A stretch of DNA of 64,000 bases from Fibrobacterota bacterium (lineage in GTDB: Bacteria; Fibrobacterota; Chitinivibrionia; Chitinivibrionales; Chitinispirillaceae): the NCBI GenBank assembly GCA_023436145.1, contig JAEZKP010000097.1, forward strand, positions 40,025 to 104,024, read 5' to 3'. Shown here one piece after another: positions 16,874-26,000 of the stretch (position 1 is its first letter; each line of letters starts with the position of its first letter). The notes beneath the pieces are model-generated. The model saw only the letters and a program-made list of their open reading frames with translations. It was not told the DNA's origin and did no database searches. The translations under genes and the position numbers were made by a program.

Positions 16874-19231
16874 TTATCCGCATTTGGAATAACCACAACT
16901 CTTGCAGACTGCACATCCGCTCTCATTTTCCATTATACCGCCGCATTCCGGACATTGCGGGCAATAACCCATATCTAGGCTGGAAAATGTGATCTGTGAT
17001 TGAGATGCTTGAGGCCCCTGGATATCTGTAATCGCCTTTTCCAGAACCCGTCCGATAGCATCCGCACAGGAGAGAATCATTTCACCATCATGCCAGGTTG
17101 GTATCGGGCAACGGATACCACGCAACTGTGTCACTATGGATTTGGGATCGATTCCGGAACGCAAAGCCAGAGATACCAGGCGGGAAACAGCTTCAGCATT
17201 AGATGCAGCACAACCTCCGGATTTTCCCATTTGTGTAAAGACTTCACAAAATCCAAAGCTATCGGAATTGATATTTATGTAAAGAGTACCGCAACCGGTT
17301 TTGGTTTTATATGTTCTGCCATGGGTTACTGCCGGTCTGGGGCGGGGATGGATGATTCCAACGGCTGTGTTATCAGTAATAGAGACAGCTCCCCCGGTAG
17401 TACCGGTTGTAATTACCTGATTTTGTCGGGAACCATCACGGTAAACCGTAACACCTTTACAATTAAGTTCATAGGCATGACGAAACACCTCTTCTACTTC
17501 GGCTACGGTTGCTTCTTTGCGGAAGTTAACGGTTTTGGAAACTGCATTATCAGTGTATTTCTGGAATGCGGCTTGCAAAATGATATGCCAGCGGGGTTCT
17601 ATATCATGTGAAGTTACAAAAAGATCACGAATTCTTTTTGGAATACCATAAATTTTATTAAGACTTCCCGATTCTGCAACCATTTTCATTAGTTCTTCAG
17701 AATAAAACCCTTCCTCCTGAGCAACTTTTTTAAAAGCCGGATGAATTTCAAGTAATCTCTTTCCATCGAGGACATTTTTTTCGTAAACAATGGCAAAGAG
17801 AGGTTCTATCCCGCTTGAACATCCCGCGATCATACTTATAGTTCCGGTTGGAGCTATAGTGGTTACAGTGGCATTACGAACCTGAAGTTCATTATCCTTA
17901 TCGAAAATCGATCCTTTAAAATTAGGAAAAACACTTCTTTCTCTAGCCAAAAAAGCAGATACCTTCTTTCCTTCAGACTGGATAAATTTCATGATCTCTT
18001 CTGCCAGGCTGGCTGCAGCATGTGAATTATAAGGAATTCCAAATTCAATGAGCAGATCTGCAAACCCCATAATACCAAGACCGATCTTGCGGTTTGCTTT
18101 GGTTACTTTTTCTATTTCAGCAAGTGGATACTTATTCACCTCAATAACGTTGTCCAGAAAGCGGACTGCAGTGCTTACTGTTTCTCCTAGTTTGGAGAAA
18201 TCAACAGCTTTTTTACCGTTTATTTCAGTAATCATATGGGCAATATTAATCGAGCCGAGATTACAGGATTCGTATGGAAGCAAAGGTTGCTCGCCGCAGG
18301 GATTTGTACTTTCCATTCTACCCACATGTGGGGTGGGGTTTGCTTTATTTATTTTGTCAAGGAAAACCACGCCGGGTTCTCCGTTTTTCCAGGCAAGTTC
18401 AACTATTCTTTTAAACACTTTTGAGGCTTTCTGGCGTCCCATAATTTCTCCTGTTCTGGGATTGCGCAGTGGGTATTCCTCATCCCGCTTCAGTGCCTCC
18501 ATAAATTCATCAGTAATGCCTACAGAAATATTAAAATTGGAGAGATATCCATCTTTCTCCTTCATCTCAATAAAATCCATGATTTCCGGGTGAGAGCAGT
18601 TTAAAATTCCCATATTGGCACCCCGGCGCGTACCACCCTGTTTTACTGTTTCGGTGGCTATATCAAAAACCCGCATAAATGAAAGAGGACCCGAGGAAAT
18701 GCCTTTGGTTGATTTGACCCGATCGTTTTTAGGGCGGATATTGGAAAATGAAAAGCCGGTTCCTCCTCCACTTTTATGAATAAGAGCAGTGTTTTTAACT
18801 GCAGTAAAAATATCTTCCATCGAATCTCCGACTGGTAACACAAAACAAGCGGAAAGTTGCTGCAAATCCCGACCAGCATTCATAAGCGTGGGGGAGTTGG
18901 GAAGAAAATCGAGATTAACCATCATTGTGTAAAACTTTTCGATCCAGCCATCCGTATTTATATCAGGATTAAATATCTTTTCAGCGCTGGCAATGTTCTC
19001 AGCAACCCGAAAAAACATCTCTTCTGGAGTTTCAATTACTTTTCCGTTTTCATCTTTTTTAAGATATCGTTTTTCCAGGACAGTACGAGCATTATCGCTT
19101 AAAGCTGATTTTTTCTTCAACAGCTGTTCTTTTAAAGATTCCATGGATTTAGCCTCAGGCATAATATCTTGTTTAGTGAGGACTGATGCGGTTACAGGTT
19201 TGGATTCTGTACTGGTTTTTGTAATGGACAT
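16874..19231 (-). CDS. nrdJ: vitamin B12-dependent ribonucleotide reductase (class II)
   Basis: A 785-residue cytosolic reductase that makes deoxyribonucleotides using adenosylcobalamin to generate the thiyl radical. Family landmarks are present: NSPTLMNAG, LSACFVLPVGDSMEDIF, the HKSGGGTGFSFS loop, the radical-site NPCGEQPLLPYESCNLGSIN segment, and PTGTISMIAGCSSGIEP. The C-terminus has a Cys-rich ribbon (CPQCPECGG, CKSCGYSKCG) that shuttles reducing equivalents. No nrdA/B or nrdD is in the window. Class II enzymes work with or without oxygen and need B12 supply. A long 440-base upstream region with inverted repeats suggests transcriptional control. Confidence 0.96.
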   Translation of the reverse strand: MSITKTSTESKPVTASVLTKQDIMPEAKSMESLKEQLLKKKSALSDNARTVLEKRYLKKDENGKVIETPEEMFFRVAENIASAEKIFNPDINTDGWIEKFYTMMVNLDFLPNSPTLMNAGRDLQQLSACFVLPVGDSMEDIFTAVKNTALIHKSGGGTGFSFSNIRPKNDRVKSTKGISSGPLSFMRVFDIATETVKQGGTRRGANMGILNCSHPEIMDFIEMKEKDGYLSNFNISVGITDEFMEALKRDEEYPLRNPRTGEIMGRQKASKVFKRIVELAWKNGEPGVVFLDKINKANPTPHVGRMESTNPCGEQPLLPYESCNLGSINIAHMITEINGKKAVDFSKLGETVSTAVRFLDNVIEVNKYPLAEIEKVTKANRKIGLGIMGFADLLIEFGIPYNSHAAASLAEEIMKFIQSEGKKVSAFLARERSVFPNFKGSIFDKDNELQVRNATVTTIAPTGTISMIAGCSSGIEPLFAIVYEKNVLDGKRLLEIHPAFKKVAQEEGFYSEELMKMVAESGSLNKIYGIPKRIRDLFVTSHDIEPRWHIILQAAFQKYTDNAVSKTVNFRKEATVAEVEEVFRHAYELNCKGVTVYRDGSRQNQVITTGTTGGAVSITDNTAVGIIHPRPRPAVTHGRTYKTKTGCGTLYININSDSFGFCEVFTQMGKSGGCAASNAEAVSRLVSLALRSGIDPKSIVTQLRGIRCPIPTWHDGEMILSCADAIGRVLEKAITDIQGPQASQSQITFSSLDMGYCPQCPECGGIMENESGCAVCKSCGYSKCG

Positions 19232-19673
19232 GGGGTCCTGCTCCTTTTACACTCAAACAGGTCTTTAGTTATCTTCATCTGAATCAGAGGATTCTATAAA
19301 ACACTTTTTCCCTTTGAGTGATCAAAGGGATACATTCTCCGTTTTTACCGAATCGTCTGAATCAGGTTATTATTTGATCTGGTTCACTAGTTATGAAGGG
19401 ATTTCCAGAATGAATTAACCTCATAAATATAACGGCCAAGGAGAGGTGGAGTCAAGCCTAAAAAAACAGTAGTATCCACAACATACTGTAGGAAATCTGA
19501 AAAATAGCGCAAGCTGTAGGGATGTAAACGTTTCCTGGCTTTCTAAGATAATGGCTTTTATAAGGTTACATTAAACACATTAATAAACGGAACAAGTCGA
19601 ACTCAGCTGAATTGATTAAAACCAGCATAGCACACCAAATAGTATTTTTCTGGAATTATAATAGGAGGAAAAA
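19232..19673. promoter_or_regulatory. divergent nrdJ/prfB intergenic region with inverted repeat and NrdR-like candidates
   Basis: About 440 bases without a gene, holding the divergent promoters. A perfect 9-bp inverted repeat (19309-19317 with 19322-19330, 4-base loop) lies about 80 bases upstream of nrdJ, probably in its leader. Two related CTGTAG-ending blocks at 19476-19491 and about 19504-19519 loosely resemble NrdR boxes, but their 28-base spacing is not the usual 31-32. I looked for a cobalamin riboswitch core and did not find one. Confidence 0.4.
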
Positions 19674-20769
19674 ATGGCAGATTTACTAGAGCAATCCGTG
19701 ATTGATGAACTGAAAGAACGCGTGGACAACCTGCGGAGGTATCTTTGACATAGATAAAAAAATGTCGCTGGTAGCTGAACTGGAAGCTCAAAGTTCACAG
19801 GAGAGTTTCTGGAATGATTCAAACAATGCTCAAAAGGTTTTAAAGGATATTAAGGAAGCCAAGCGGATTATTGAACCTTGGCAAAAAGCTGCCCGGGAAA
19901 TTGAAGAAATTCAGGAGTTTTTCGCTCTGGCAAAGCTGGAAAATGATGATAACACTCTTTCCGAGTTGAAATCACAGACCGATTTTCTTGAAAAAGAGAT
20001 TGCCCATATCGAATTTCTGCACAAGTTAAGTGGCCAGGATGATAATGCACCTGCTATTTTAACTGTTCATAGCGGTGCCGGTGGAACCGAATCCTGCGAC
20101 TGGGCAAATATGCTTTATCGCATGTATCTGCGCTGGATGGAACGGAAAGGCTTTTCCTACACTGTTCTTGACGAACTTCCTGGCGAAGAGGCAGGAATTA
20201 AAAGTGTTACTATTGAGGTGCAGGGCGAATATGCCTATGGACATCTGAAAGCTGAATGTGGAGTTCATCGTTTAGTAAGAATTTCTCCATTTGACTCCAA
20301 TGCCCGCAGGCATACCTCTTTTGCATCGGTCTATGCTTATCCTATCGCAGAAGAGATCGACGATTTCGATATAGATGAGAAAGATCTCAGAATTGATACT
20401 TACAGATCAAGCGGAGCAGGTGGTCAGCATGTCAATAAGACCGATAGTGCTGTACGTATCACTCATATACCTACAAATATTGTGGTAGCTTGCCAGAATG
20501 AACGTTCACAGATAAAAAACCGGGCTACTGCCATGCGTCTTCTAAAAGCACGTGTCCGTCAGTATTATAAAGATATTGAAGAAAAAGAGCGTGAATCTAA
20601 ACTGGCTGAAAAGAAGAAAATCGAATGGGGAAGCCAGATCAGATCCTATGTTTTGCATCCTTACAACATGGTAAAAGACCATCGTACCGATGCTGAAACA
20701 TCAAACACACAGGCTGTTCTTGACGGCGATATTGATATGTTTATTGAAGCATATCTGATGGAATTTTAA
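19674..20769 (+). CDS. prfB: peptide chain release factor 2 (programmed +1 frameshift)
   Basis: RF2 releases nascent chains at UGA and UAA. The gene starts at ATG 19674 after AGGAGG, reads 24 codons, meets an in-frame TGA at 19746-19748, and continues in the +1 frame from GAC at 19747. The product is about 364 residues, the usual RF2 length. After the shift come the coiled N-domain, then ISPFDSNARR with the SPF codon-recognition tripeptide, and SSGAGGQHVN with the catalytic GGQ. The N-terminal piece up to LRRYL and the joined DIDKKMSLVAEL match RF2 across the shift, so this is autoregulation and not a pseudogene. The YkgJ-like gene follows 9 bases later. Confidence 0.97.
19734..19749 (+). promoter_or_regulatory. 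prfB: prfB +1 programmed frameshift site
   Basis: The sequence CGGAGGTATCTTTGAC contains an internal Shine-Dalgarno-like GGAGG three bases before CTT TGA C, the canonical RF2 recoding site. When RF2 is scarce, the ribosome pauses at TGA and slips +1 on CTT, so RF2 controls its own level. Confidence 0.95.
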
Positions 20770-20778
20770 GAAGGACCA

Positions 20779-21363
20779 GTGGCAAAACCAGGATTGGCCA
20801 AAAGCATGAAAACACAAAAAGAGAATCAGCTATTCACAACTGTTGAATGTGCAAGGTGTGCCATCTGTTGTACCGAACCGATTGTACCTGTGACAGATAG
20901 CGATGTAAAACGGATTTGCAAAGTGCTGAATGTGCCTGCTCAGCGCTTTGTCCGCTTTTATTCCATAAAGGAAATGGAGTATGATCCTGATTCTGATCTC
21001 TGGATCAAATTCCCACAAGGTAAACGTGCAATGGGCTTGAAAAAGGCTCTTTCCAGATGTCTTTTTCTTGATAACCATAAAAACTGTTCGATCTATAATG
21101 ATCGACCCATGACTTGCAGAACATTTCCTTATGTAATCGATCTTGATGAGGAGGACAACCCAAAAAAGGTTAAGCTCAACAAGATCGTATCCTGTTCATG
21201 TAAAAAAAGACAGAGATCATCTCTTAGTGAAGTAGTTGAGAATGTACGGGAAGAACTCAATGAAGATGACAGTTATTACGACAAAATAGAAATATGGAAT
21301 AATAGAAAACCTTTGGGAACTACAAGAGATTTTTTAATATTCATCAGTTCCGGTGAAGCTTAA
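20779..21363 (+). CDS. YkgJ-family cysteine-cluster protein
   Basis: A 194-residue soluble protein. The N-terminal cluster CARCAICC (about residues 24-31) and the later CLFLDNHKNCSIYNDRPMTC carry the eight-Cys pattern of the YkgJ/CxxCxxCC family, which binds zinc or an Fe-S cluster. I keep the GTG start at 20779, with AAGGA just upstream; an ATG at 20806 is an alternative. It directly follows prfB and probably shares its transcript. Function of the family is unknown. Confidence 0.85.
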   Translation: MAKPGLAKSMKTQKENQLFTTVECARCAICCTEPIVPVTDSDVKRICKVLNVPAQRFVRFYSIKEMEYDPDSDLWIKFPQGKRAMGLKKALSRCLFLDNHKNCSIYNDRPMTCRTFPYVIDLDEEDNPKKVKLNKIVSCSCKKRQRSSLSEVVENVREELNEDDSYYDKIEIWNNRKPLGTTRDFLIFISSGEA

Positions 21364-21414
21364 TCATCTCCTGTGCTCAATCATCATTTTGTGGTATGCC
21401 ACCTGGATTTTCAA

Positions 21415-21933
21415 ATGATAATATTTTCCGGAAACTTTCTGATCAGGAATTTTATTCAGACCGATGCGTTCTCTTTATCCAGATATGCTGATAATCCGAA
21501 GATAGCCAGTAATCTCCGTGATGCTTTTCCCTCCCCGTACACATTAACTGATGCGGAAATTTTTCTGGCCAGGGTTTCCTCTCAATCACCTGTAGCTACT
21601 TTTGCCATAGCAACTGAAAATGAAGCTATAGGCTCTATTGGCTTAATGATTGGCCAGGATGTTCACCGCTTTTCTGCTGAATTGGGCTACTGGTTGGCTG
21701 AACCATTCTGGGGAAAAGGCATAATGAGTACAGCTGTGACTGCAGTTGTAAAGTATGGATTTGAGAGTTTGGGATTGAACCGTATCTATGCAGAACCTTA
21801 TCATACCAACGCCGCGTCCATAAGAGTACTTCAGAAAGCTGGATTTGAGTATGAAGGAAGGATGCGGGCTAATGTAGTTAAAAAGGGTAAAATTCTGGAT
21901 CAGCTATTATATGCAAAAATCAGGAACATGTAA
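21415..21933 (+). CDS. GNAT N-acetyltransferase, RimJ/RimL-like
   Basis: The acetyltransferase fold begins at MIIFSGNFLIRNF (ATG 21415), the usual distance before the first conserved strand. An in-frame GTG at 21373 would add 14 residues that do not look like the family. The acetyl-CoA-binding motif A is in YWLAEPFWGKGIMSTA, followed by GLNRIYAEPYHTNAASIRVLQKAGFEYEG, the RimJ/RimL signature. Such enzymes acetylate protein N-termini or small amines. The gene may be the third member of the prfB transcript. The substrate is unknown. Confidence 0.88.
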   Translation: MIIFSGNFLIRNFIQTDAFSLSRYADNPKIASNLRDAFPSPYTLTDAEIFLARVSSQSPVATFAIATENEAIGSIGLMIGQDVHRFSAELGYWLAEPFWGKGIMSTAVTAVVKYGFESLGLNRIYAEPYHTNAASIRVLQKAGFEYEGRMRANVVKKGKILDQLLYAKIRNM

Positions 21934-22133
21934 TAAATTATTAATTTGAAAACCACCTGTCTGTCACCGCTTTCGAATGTATTTCTGGAGACTGATGGAC
22001 AAGAGGGTATCACTTACTAAAATAGAATTTCAGAAGTTATTTAAGCGCTGTTATTGAGAGAATATCTGAACAATAAAATTGTTTGCAGCCATTGTTTAAT
22101 CCTGTTACCTTTTTATAGAGTGGTAGAAAAAAA

Positions 22134-22652
22134 ATGCCTTTAATGAGGAGTGGATGGGTGAATTTTAAAAATATCGGTTTTTCTGTTATGGTGATACTGG
22201 CTATTCAGAACTCATCTGCTCAAGTACTGCCCTACATTTCACCGGGATTCACTGTCGCCTGGAATTCAAGTAAACTGAAATCTGCATCATGGAAAATCAG
22301 TGTTGGTATCTTTTCTCCTGGAAATACAGATAAACTTGATGGATACTTCTGTAATATTACTTTGGGGAAAAGATATCTTCTGGATGATTATAGTAAAGAT
22401 TATTTATTTACCGAATGCGAAAGTGGAATATTTAAGGGATATTTATTTTACGGATCTGGTATTGGAACAGCCTATATTCGTCAGGAAGAGAAAACAAGAG
22501 TAGTACCAAAATTCTCTTTGTTTACTGGAGATATTCTTTTTTTAAGATCAGATATGATTATAAATCATAAAAAAATCGATTTAGATATTGGGGGTACTCT
22601 GGTTCTTCCCCTGAATAAGAGTTATATCGATCATATAAGACATACAATGTAA
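22134..22652 (+). CDS. exported protein of unknown function
   Basis: A 172-residue protein with a signal peptide whose hydrophobic core is IGFSVMVILAI and which ends at SSAQ. The mature part is aromatic and Gly-rich with alternating strands, compatible with a small beta-barrel or beta-sandwich in the envelope. I recognise no domain. It lies upstream of the alpha-2-macroglobulin gene on the same strand but 376 bases away, so co-transcription is uncertain. A second in-frame ATG at 22143 is a possible start; no good ribosome site supports either. Confidence 0.55.
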   Translation: MPLMRSGWVNFKNIGFSVMVILAIQNSSAQVLPYISPGFTVAWNSSKLKSASWKISVGIFSPGNTDKLDGYFCNITLGKRYLLDDYSKDYLFTECESGIFKGYLFYGSGIGTAYIRQEEKTRVVPKFSLFTGDILFLRSDMIINHKKIDLDIGGTLVLPLNKSYIDHIRHTM

Positions 22653-23028
22653 TATCTGATCTGGATATATAAAGACTTATTGCAAATCCTTTACTCGATT
22701 GTATCTTCTCTGATTCTTTATGAACGGTAGCAGCAGCCACTGATTTTCTTCCTGCTCCCTCTTATTTTTTGGTGTACACAGTATCTATATTTTTAATAAC
22801 CCATCAAATATACCTGAACCGGATCAATAACACAGCACTCTTAAGATTAGGGGGTTGGGTGTTCTAGAGGTGATCTGGTAAAAAAGCAGATGGACCCGAT
22901 AAGCAAAAGGGGCAAGTCGCTCCATAGGAATTGTTTATTGCAGATATTAATCTACAAAGAAACGAAAAGACCATAAGGGACGTTTATCTCCAGAAGATTG
23001 TTTATTTCATCTATAAAAAGGATTTTGC
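22653..23028. other. intergenic region upstream of the macroglobulin gene
   Basis: 376 bases with no gene I can support. The middle is purine-rich with several G runs (around 22850-22920). I compared it with c-di-GMP, fluoride and preQ1 riboswitch cores and found no match. It presumably holds the promoter of the gene at 23029. Confidence 0.4.
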
Positions 23029-26000
23029 ATGAAACTCTATTTTTTTGCCAGTCTGTTTGTTTTTCTGAGTTTTTCTTTTCTTTCCGCTAAACAGGAGGAA
23101 AAACAAGTAATAGCCGATAATCTGAGCAGAAAATTCAATCAATGGAACGATTCGTTGCCTGAAGATAGAGTTTACATTCAATGTGATAAACCGTTTTATG
23201 CTCCAGGTGAAACCATCTGGCTCACTGCATTTATCCGGGATGCTGCTTCGTTTAAGGCATCAGGCAAAAGTGATATAATTCATGTTGAGTTACTGAATCC
23301 TAAAGGAAGTGTAGAAAAAAAGATTTCTATTGTGGGTAAAAACGGTATAGCTCTGGGAGATTTTCAGCTCAACAATGAGATTCCAGGTGGCCTGTATACT
23401 CTCAAAGCTTATACCAATTGGCAAAAAAACGATCCGGACCCTGCTTTTTTTATAAAAGAAATTCAAATCCAGCAAATAGTTCTGCCCACATTAAAAATGA
23501 AACTGGACTTTACAAAAAAAGCATATGGACCAGGAGATAAAGTCAATGCAGAACTGCAACTGGAAACTAATCAGAATAAAGCCCTTTCCTCATTTCCATT
23601 CAAATACACTGTCAGTATAGATGGTGTGCAGATAAAGGAACAGTCATTTAAGAGTGACAATGTTGGAAAAGCAGAACTGGTGTTTAATCTTCCTTCTGAA
23701 TTGTCCAGTACAGATGGAATACTTAATGTATTGATTGATTATGAAGGTCAGACAGAATCAATATCCAGATCGATTCCAATAGTGCTTAATAAAATATCGA
23801 TGTCGTTTTTCCCTGAAGGCGGAGATGCAGTTTGCAATCTTGGCTCTGTTATAGCATTTCAGGCGAATAATGAGTTTGGTAAAGGTGCAGATATCCAGGG
23901 ATATGTTACAGATGATAAAAATAATAAAGTGACTGATTTTTCAAGTTTTCACAGAGGCATGGGTGCATTTATTCTGACACCACAGGAAGGTAAGAGGTAT
24001 AAAGCTCATATTACCAGGCCCAAAGGAATCACTCAAACATATGAAATACCTGAGCCTTTACCTCAGGGCTATACTTTGAGAGTTGAGGAAATAAATAAGA
24101 GTACACTAAAAATAGCTGTGGGATCTACTCGTGATGAGAATTTACGGATCTTTTTTCAGATCCGGGGGAAACAATATTTCTCCAAAGTAATAAATGCCAG
24201 AAAGGGAATGAATAATGTAAGTATTGATCTGTCCAAAATGCCAATAGGGGTGGCCCAGATCACTCTATTTGATTCCAGGGAGATACAGAGGGCTGAGCGT
24301 TTGGTTTTTATCAACAAACACAAACAGTTGAAAATGACAATTAAGACCGATAAAGAAAAATATCTTCCCCGCGAAAAAGTGAAAATGACCATAACTGCAG
24401 CAGATGAAACAGGTATGAGAATGCCAGGGAATTTTTCACTGGCGGTTTCCGATGATCAGCTTCTTAGCTTTGCCGATGACAAATCATCCACGATTCTTTC
24501 CCATATGATGGTAGAATCCGATTTGAAAGGAAAGATTGAAGAGCCCCGTTTTTATTTTGATCCCAAACAGGAAAAAGCCGACCGTGCACTCGATCTTTTG
24601 ATGATGACCCGGGGCTGGCGGCGCTTCACCTGGCGACAGATGATTGAAGATGAAATTCCTGCAATAACTAACTCTCCTGAAAAGGCGATAATCGCAGGTT
24701 TTGTCATGGATCAGTCGACAAACAAGGGAGTTCCCGGCACACTGGTTCGTATTGCCGAGCTTAAGCTGGAAACCCGTACCGATAGTAGCGGTGCTTTTTT
24801 ATTTAAGAACATTGATTTGACAGAACCAAAAACTATCGAAGCCGAAAATGGCAACAAACACACCCGTGCCAGAGTCAATAAATACACTTCAACTCTTCAG
24901 CTCTGGTTTTATCCGCAAGTAATCAGACCCATGATGGCTGAAGGAAATGTAAAACTCAAAAGAAACCGCCAGGAGGTTATGGTGGATGCTTTAATGGCTG
25001 CTCCGGTTAGAGAAGATGAAGAATTACATGAGAGAGTAGCTCCACCGGTAATGATGAATCAAATGGCGGCCAGAGGTATACCGGAAATAAAAAAGGAAGT
25101 GGCCGGGGAGCTGGATATGCTAAAGATGGATCTCCAACCTGATCGCGGTGCACCTTTAATGAAACGAAGAATGAATGGATTTGCAGATGAAATAATGCCG
25201 GAACCAGAGCAGGATGCTATTGTATATTACAGAGCACGCGAGTATCCGGCACCTGATTATAAAGATCAGAAACAACCTTCATCAAGAACCGATTTCCGCT
25301 CTACTATTTTTTGGAAAGGAAATGTGGAGTTAAAAAATAACGGAACAGCAACAGTTGAGTTTTATACCAGTGATGCAATCACCTCTTTTAGGGCAATTAC
25401 CGAAGGGTTCTCTGTAGATGGAGGAATCGGCCGGGCTGAAGAAGTATTCTATTCTCAGACACCTTTTAATATCAGTGTCAAAACTCCACCGGCTCTGGTT
25501 ACGGGTGATACACTGGAATTGCCACTGTCAATTAAAAATACCACTGCCGGAAAGCTTGATGGTATTCTGAGTTTAAAAATTCCGCCTGAGTTGAAGCTTC
25601 TCAATTCAATCGATTCCAATCAAACTGTGAATGCAAACAGTACGCGGACAATTTCTTTGAAATTTCTGGTTGAATCGGCAAATGATACCGCAGGATTTGG
25701 TGTGGTTTACGACGTCCATGGATTGTCAGATGCTATTTCCATACCTCTGAAAATAATACCTCAGGGATTTCCGGTAGAGCTCTCTTTTTCCGGTAGTGAG
25801 TTAAAAAGAAACTACACGGTAAAAATCGAAAATTCAGTTAAAAAATCAATAAGAGCTTCTTTACGGGCATACCCGACAGTTATCTCCGATCTGTTGGCTG
25901 GAATTGAATCGATTCTACAGGAACCCTATGGATGTTTTGAGCAGACATCGGTAACCAGTTATCCAAATGCTCTGGTGCTCTCTTATTTGAAAAATACAGA

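Noticed and set aside
16999..18593. Plus-strand frames across nrdJ
   Set aside because: They are antisense to a highly conserved reductase and contain no motif.
19232..19673. Cobalamin riboswitch upstream of nrdJ
   Set aside because: The conserved B12-box and the pseudoknot loops were not found on the nrdJ strand.
22840..22940. Riboswitch-like G-rich stretch before the macroglobulin
   Set aside because: No match to c-di-GMP, fluoride or preQ1 cores, and no clear pairing around it.
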